Assembly (NCBI GenBank): GCA_943735955.1
Contig: OX030965.1
Coordinates: 4,276,503-4,340,502 of the forward strand
From: Piscicola geometra
Taxonomy: Eukaryota; Annelida; Clitellata; Hirudinida; Piscicolidae
DNA: 64,000 bases
Reading direction: 5' to 3'
Shown in pieces: positions 56,650 through 64,000 of this stretch. The translations under genes and the position numbers were made by a program. Positions within the stretch are counted from its first letter, which is position 1; every line of letters begins with the position of its first letter. The notes below the pieces were generated by a model. The model was not told the origin of the DNA. It ran no database searches and was given only the letters and a program-made list of their open reading frames with translations.

Positions 56650-57765
56650 TATTCAATCCTAAACTAGCCCTACTCCACCCATCCCATTCAATCCTAAACT
56701 AGCCCTACTCCACCCATTCCACTCAATCCTAAACTAGCCCTAGTCCACCCATTCCACTCAATCCTAAACTAGCCCTAGTCCACCCATCCCATTCAATCCT
56801 AAACTAGCCCTAGTCCACCCATTCCATTCAATCCTAAACTAGCCCTAGTCCACCCATTCCACTCAATCCTAAACTAGCCCTAGTCCACCCATTCCACTCA
56901 ATCCTAAACTAGCCCTAGTCCACCCATTCCACTCAATCCTAAACTAGCCCTAGTCCACCCATTCCACTCAATCCTAAACTAGCCCTAGTCCACCCATTCC
57001 ACTCAATCCTAAACTAGCCCTAGTCCACCCATTCCACTCAATCCTAAACTAGCCCTAGTCCACCCATTCCACTCAATCCTAAACTAGCCCTAGTCCACCC
57101 ATCCCATTCAATCCTAAACTAGCCCTACTCCACCCATTCCACTCAATCCTAAACTAGCCCTAGTCCACCCATTCCACTCAATCCTAAACTAGCCCTAGTC
57201 CACCCATCCCATTCAATCCTAAACTAGCCCTAGTCCACCCATTCCATTCAATCCTAAACTAGCCCTAGTCCACCCATTCCACTCAATCCTAAACTAGCCC
57301 TAGTCCACCCATTCCACTCAATCCTAAACTAGCCCTAGTCCACCCATTCCACTCAATCCTAAACTAGCCCTAGTCCACCCATTCCACTCAATCCTAAACT
57401 AGCCCTAGTCCACCCATTCCACTCAATCCTAAACTAGCCCTAGTCCACCCATTCCACTCAATCCTAAACTAGCCCTAGTCCACCCATTCCACTCAATCCT
57501 AAACTAGCCCTAGTCCACCCATTCCACTCAATCCTAAACTAGCCCTAGTCCACCCATCCCATTCAATCCTAAACTAGCCCTAGTCCACCCATCCCATTCA
57601 ATCCTAAACTAGCCCTAGTCCACCCATCCCATTCAATCCTAAACTAGCCCTAGTCCACCCATCCCATTCAATCCTAAACTAGCCCTAGTCCACCCATCCC
57701 ATTCAATCCTAAACTAGCCCTAGTCCACCCATCCCATTCAATCCTAAACTAGCCCTAGTCCACCA
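56650..57765 (+). repeat. 35-bp satellite array with a 12-unit higher-order duplication
   Basis: About 32 tandem units of 35 bp sharing CCTAAACTAGCCCTAGTCC followed by ACCCATTCCACTCAAT or ACCCATCCCATTCAAT. Comparing variants, 56701-57100 and 57121-57520 are identical base for base, offset by exactly 420 bp (12 units). Confidence 0.95.
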
Positions 57766-58430
57766 ATTCCATTCATTCCCACTTAAAAACCATTTATTCT
57801 TTGACCCCCTCACTTCCAGAAATCTCTAAAAATAATTATCTGTAAGTTAATTTGTTTGTACAGCGAAAAGATATTTTTTTAGAAGGAGGCATAATGAAAA
57901 AAATGATAATGACATGAAGGTGATGGTGATGACGACGATGTAAATGAGGATGATGATGACGAAGATGACGAAGATGACGAAGATGACGATGATGATGATG
58001 AAAAATAAGAAAAAAAACGAGAAAAAAAATACACAAAAAACTCTCACGTAATCCATGTTTTGTGGATGTGAAAGGACTATTGAGTTTGAAATATTGAGGA
58101 CAAAATGATGCTGAGGATTACAGCAATGATGACGATTTCCAATAGCATTTGGTATCAACACCTGCTCCCAATTACCACTTTAAGAGACGTAAAAGCTAAA
58201 TGAGAAATCCATTTAAAAACGATAAATTTTTTTAAAAATAAAATAAATATTATTAATAAATAAAACAATTAAATGAAAAAAGTCAAGTTAATAAATTTTA
58301 AATAGAAGATATAGTAAATATTTAAATAAGTTTATTATTACTAAGAAAAGAGTAATCCATATGCTTCAGTGCGTGAAAACGCCAGTAAACAAGATTGCTC
58401 TGTAGCTGCTTGAGGTATATCAATTAACTG
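57766..58430. other. Intergenic DNA with a short GAT/GAC stretch
   Basis: Imperfect GATGAC repeats at 57910-58005; otherwise AT-rich with nothing recognised. Confidence 0.5.
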
Positions 58431-58433
58431 ACA

Positions 58434-58494
58434 TCACCATCATCATCATCAGCACCATCATCATCATCATCCTCACCATCATCATCATCAGCAC

Positions 58495-58548
<54 letters not shown>

Positions 58549-58570
58549 GCTCATCCTCATCCTCATCATT

Positions 58571-58619
<49 letters not shown>

Positions 58620-58662
58620 GCATCATCAGCATCATCATCATCATCAGCATCATCATCATCAT
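58434..58662. repeat. (ATC)n trinucleotide array
   Basis: CATCAT triplets with occasional CAGCAT and CCTCAT, about 230 bp. Confidence 0.95.
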
Positions 58663-58669
58663 GAGGCCA

Positions 58670-60265
58670 TTGATTACCGTTTCACATGCAGCCGTTGCTA
58701 TTTGAAAAGTTGATGCTAAAGTAAACTTGTAACGAAGGCTCGTCTCTTATACGCTTGCCTCGGTACCGAATGATGGAATTCGCAAATTTTCTGAAATTGG
58801 CGGAAAATTATTTTTTTTTAAAGTGCCTTTAAATTTTTGTAAATTTAATTTTTAAAGAATTACTTTTGAAAGTTTAAAAAATGTTTTATACATTTTACAC
58901 ACTCTCCGTCTTTGTATTCGGCTGGGTAGTTAAAACCGTTATTCGACCGACTGTGACAATCAATATTTACAACAGCTCCTATAATAACCAACAAACAAAC
59001 AAACAAACAAAAAAATACATAAAAATACAAACACATAAAAACAAAAACACACATACACACTCACGTTTATATATTTCGATTGATTACGATCGATACACAT
59101 TTAATTACTTTAAAAGTATGTTTCAAGTTTAAATATTAAACAATTCAAAATATATTTTCCATTCATATATATATATATCTATATACAAATATGCACGCAA
59201 GCCCAACGATGGATAATCGAAGAAAGTTTGAAAAAATTGGAAAACTTGAAACAAGAACTTATCCACACATCGACAAAATGTACCCTAATTCCAATCTGCC
59301 CTGCATTAAACGCTACTCGCTTCTTACTTTCTGTAAATATGTGTTCTTGAAGAAATTATTAAATTATAAAAAAATATTTTTACCGTTTTAAGGTGGATCA
59401 ATAAATGGATAAAAAAAGTTACTAGTTTGGGGCAATACAACACATTGAGTATTATTCGAATGACCTTATTCAAAAAAGATATGAATGAATAAATACAAAT
59501 GAAAAGTTTATAAATATTTCAAATAAAACATTAAATAATTGAGATAAAAATCATTAAACACTTGAATATAAGTAGGTTGAAACAAATAACATTAAATTTA
59601 GTAAATACAGTTTTGGAATTTTGGGAAAAATATAAATAAAAAATTTAAAATTAAACTTTGAATGAAAATGAGTTGGTGATTTGTTGCATTTTGAATTATT
59701 CATATTTCAAGTTCACTGAATTTTTTGGGTGAGGTAGAATTTTTTATCATTTATGTATTAATATTTTTATTAATTTGTTTAATGACGTTGTCGCTTCATT
59801 TGTATGTATTTTTTTCATTTTTATTTATTTCTTGTTTTATTTTGTTTTTCTTATTTTCATGGGGTTTATTTTTTCATTCATTTGAAGTTGAATTAAAATT
59901 GACCTTTTTATAATTGGTTTAAGTTTTTTTAGTTTTAGATTTTCTATAGTTATATATTTTTTATAGTTGTATTTTTATTCCTAATTTAATTCCATTACAA
60001 TTTTTTATTCGTTGAATTATAAATTTTAAATAACATTTATTATCTACTTTTGTAAATACTGTCATATATAAAAATATTTTTGTGACATTATTAATTTTTG
60101 TTTACTAAAAAAATTTACTTTCAAACTTGATAGCAATTTCACTGAATTTATTAAATTTTAATTTTGACTTTTTTTCCCATTTTTAAGTTTAACTTAATTT
60201 ATTTTTCAATATGTTTGGTTTCAGAAAATTCACAATTATTTTTTCAGTTATTAATATTTTCAACT
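58670..60265. other. Intergenic DNA right of the ATC array
   Basis: AT-rich; ORFs at 58881-59132, 59191-59391 and 59725-59913 lack any family signature. It would contain the 3' UTR of the dimmed-like gene at its right edge. Confidence 0.5.
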
Positions 60266-62324
60266 TCATTGATTTAGTTTTCTTTTTTTTCTAGAAACAC
60301 TAGAAGTACGACTATCATCACTTCTATTTTTTCTATCGTTATCATCATCACCCGCTCCACAATCTTCAACGCTAAAAGTCGTGTGCTTGTTGAAAGTATT
60401 AAAATTCAATTTTTCATCTTCTCTCCTATCCCTGTTTTTATCATTAAAATCTCTATTATTTTTCTCCAAACCTAGGTATAATCTCATAGCTTCATCCTTA
60501 CTTCCACAACCACTCAATCCACTTTCATCTTCTTCACCTTCTTCGTCATCAACCAATCCACCACCATTCCACATTTCACCATCACCATCACCTCCAGCAG
60601 CAGCCCCATCATCACCACCAACATCACCACCCTCATCATTACCCTCATCACCACCACCATCACGACCATTTCTCCTCCCACTTCTAATCTCACCCACTTG
60701 CCGACCACTAACACCTCTATTACCACCACCCACACCACCAACACCAACAACTCCCTGATCGGCCTTCATCTCACAAATTACATGCGTCAATGACTTTATA
60801 TAATTCTTCGCCAAGGTCAAGGTCTCGATCTTCGACAACTTTCGGCCCTTCGTGACGTGTGGGATGATTTCCCTCAAGCCCTGGAAGGCGTCGTTCAAGA
60901 GGTGCATGCGTTGTCTTTCTCGTTCGTTGCTTTCTATGCGTCTCCAGGATCTGCGGGGTGGTAGATGGCTTGTAGTGACCGATCGATGGGTGGTTTATGT
61001 GTTGCGGTTGTCGATGATGATTTGCCGATGGGTTGTGGTTTGTATCGGGCTGGTTTGGGTGGAAAAAGTTGTAAAATAAATTAATGAAACATGCTATACG
61101 CGTGAGTCGATTTTTCCAGTTGTTAATTTAAAGTTGAGATGTAACAAAAATGAAATTGTTGTTGGCAAGATACTGTTATTTTCAAAGTTAATGCAAAAAC
61201 TTGGAAGAGGATGAGGAAGAAGAAGACGAAGAAGTTGGTGAGTTTATTTTGCTCTTCGAGTCTCTTCTCCTGCCATTTAAACTTGGCTTTTTTGTATTGT
61301 TGTTTTTGTTGTTGTTGAAGATGTTGTTGATGTTGTTGCTGAAATTGTTGATAGTTTTGTTGTTAAATTTGAAGTTGTAACCGTTTTTGTCTTGTTTGTG
61401 AGGTTCGTTTGTTATGAATTTGCTTCTATTGTTATTTACAAAGCTAAGTTTCTTGTCTATTGTGGTAGATTCATTTTTTTCGATGCTGAAATTATCTTCA
61501 TGATTGGCGTCGTGGTTTTTGCAAATTATTTTTCTTTTTGCACTTGGGATACATTCTTCGAGTTCACTCTGATTGTTGTGGCTATCGTTTCTTTTTTTTC
61601 GTTTTGAATACCTAGTAGCAGTCGATATAAACTTATTATTTGAGTTTATGCAATTGTTACTGGTGTTGTTGTGAATGCTACTACTGCTGCTGTTGCTGCT
61701 GTTACAGAAGTCATTGAAACTTTTTGGTTTGATTGAAAAAGTGGGAAATTGATCTTTATTATTAGTATTTTTCATTTTATTATTGTTGTAGTTGTGGGTG
61801 TGGTTGCCAAGAAGGTGATTTGTGGATTGGTTGTTTTTGTTGCTGGAATTTTGGACATCTTTATTGAGTTTGATGGAGAAGTTATCCTCAGTGTTATTAT
61901 TCTTTTTATTGTTCAAATCTTTTAGATTATTATTTTTATTATTTTTATTAAGATTCATTCCATCAATTTCGTCATAAACTTTATTGATTTCATCATTCTT
62001 TTTATCTTTATTATTGTTATTAAATGTTATATTATTATAATATTTATTAAAATTTTTATTATTTGTAAAATTATTATTATCATTATTATTAGCATTATTT
62101 TTATTATTATTATTGCAAATACGGCTCCTCGTTCGAGGGAAGGCTTGCACGGGCAAACTATTTATGACGTCATACGACCACATGAGGTCAGATAGGTCAA
62201 TGGTTCGAAGATCATTACCATCATCGCAATCGTCATCATCATCATCAGCATCATTCTCTCCATCAACAATGCCTTCAGTGACTTTTTTGAAAGAAGTGTC
62301 GTGGTAAAGAAGGTGGGATTTCAT
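60266..62324 (-). CDS. dimm: Dimmed/Mist1 (BHLHA15)-type bHLH transcription factor
   Basis: Exons on the minus strand: 61201-62324 (start codon at 62324) and 60266-60950; phase 2 join, about 602 residues. The bHLH, residues about 377-435, reads [20 protein letters not shown], then [20 protein letters not shown] and [18 protein letters not shown]; the E-box-contacting Glu lies in NERERQR. This matches the Mist1/dimmed family, whose members drive secretory capacity in exocrine and peptidergic cells. Exon 1 is dominated by Asn-rich tracts with small conserved-looking islands ([31 protein letters not shown]) and a Ser run just before the splice. The C-terminal part has Gly/Asp-rich stretches and ends RKKRKLNQ. 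The donor is weak (TCCAA|gttttt), so the exon 1 join rests on phase and on the open frame ending there; the bHLH call does not depend on it. Confidence 0.87.
60951..61200 (-). other. Putative 250-bp intron of the dimmed-like gene
   Basis: Minus-strand gttttt to CACCCCGCAG. The frame into the bHLH stays open for about 25 codons upstream of the acceptor (including LPPRRSWRR), so a different upstream acceptor or an alternative first exon is possible. Confidence 0.5.
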
Positions 62325-62339
62325 GCTTTTGTTTTTCTT

Positions 62340-62860
62340 TTTTTTTAATGAATATTTTATTTATTATCACTTTTGTTATTTTTGTTGTTAGTCTTACCTC
62401 GATTTTTTACAGATTGATTCAAATAGTTTTTTTGGTCTTTAAAATGACAATGATAGTTTTTCCAGTTTGTATTTTATATTCGATGCATGTTTATGACTTA
62501 TCTTTATTTTGTTTCGAGAAAAACGTTCTGCGTGTAAACCTTTAGTTTTTCAAGGATAATAGAGAATGATTAACTTAAAAAATGTAAAATTTTAATAATT
62601 GGAATCATAATCAGGCAATCACAGTTTATCTTTCTATTACTTTTATTTTTTCTACAACCATCATAACCACCACCTTCGTTCCATCACTCTTAAAATCATT
62701 ATCATGACCATTACCATCATTACTAACACTCGCTTCATCGTCATCAACACCACCCTCAAAGTACCCTCATCGCTTACACTTTCGCTTGAAACAGACATTA
62801 AAGAATCAATTTGAATCGTTTACCGGATCAATTAAAGTTTACATCTTTCTTCGGGCAAGG
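62340..62860. other. Upstream flank of the dimmed-like gene
   Basis: AT-rich, with ATC/ACC-rich low complexity at 62655-62765. The promoter was not resolved. Confidence 0.4.
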
Positions 62861-62863
62861 CTT

Positions 62864-63910
<1,047 letters not shown>

Positions 63911-64000
63911 ATTTTACTTTTCGACTCAACATAAACGACTGACCAGCTTTTCGGCCAAATAGGGTTTAAAATAGTGTGTTGCTATTGAATTGATATCAAG

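Noticed and set aside
56650..57765. CRISPR-like repeats
   Set aside because: Units are head-to-tail with no unique spacers, in a eukaryotic context; this is a satellite.

Overview
The window is AT-rich nuclear DNA from an animal, most likely an invertebrate. Its genes are split by GT-AG introns, it is saturated with microsatellites and minisatellites, and its gene families are metazoan. Asn-, Asp- and Thr-rich tracts inside otherwise conserved proteins, the protocadherin tail and the form of the carbonic anhydrase-related protein would suit a lophotrochozoan such as an annelid. That placement is inference, not proof.

Layout, left to right. (1) 4.3-15.9 kb, + strand: seven 3' exons of a carbonic anhydrase-related protein of the CARP X/XI type; its 5' exons lie left of the window. 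(2) 19.0-19.9 kb, +: a small putative secreted-peptide gene with a visible TATA box and very short exons. (3) 20.4-25.3 kb, +: a complete 15-exon TOM1-like gene (VHS and GAT domains; ubiquitin-dependent endosomal sorting). (4) 26.2-27.2 kb, -: a weak candidate small gene, convergent with TOM1. (5) 29.0-30.8 kb: a defective pogo/Tigger-type DNA transposon with perfect 21-bp terminal inverted repeats and a TA target duplication. (6) 38.0-51.5 kb, +: a protocadherin in three exons, about 1999 residues. Its 7.15-kb second intron holds a 3-kb foldback-type element whose two arms are inverted arrays of a 16-bp unit, flanked by an 11-bp direct repeat. (7) 53.2-54.1 kb, -: a complete U2AF1 (U2AF35)-like splicing factor gene. 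(8) 60.3-62.3 kb, -: a dimmed/Mist1-type bHLH gene with an Asn-rich N-terminal half. Almost everything else is simple repeats, minisatellites, or AT-rich sequence in which I see no gene.

The genes do not form one pathway. The themes of the window are repeats inside and around genes (coding triplets in TOM1, a coding 12-bp repeat in the protocadherin, introns made almost wholly of repeats) and inverted repeats that could fold in pre-mRNA: ACT/AGT arrays around a TOM1 5' splice site, and the foldback element in the protocadherin intron. The strongest novel candidates are the foldback element, the TOM1 splice-site hairpin, the surplus of exact TGACGTCA palindromes inside exons, and the small secreted-peptide gene.
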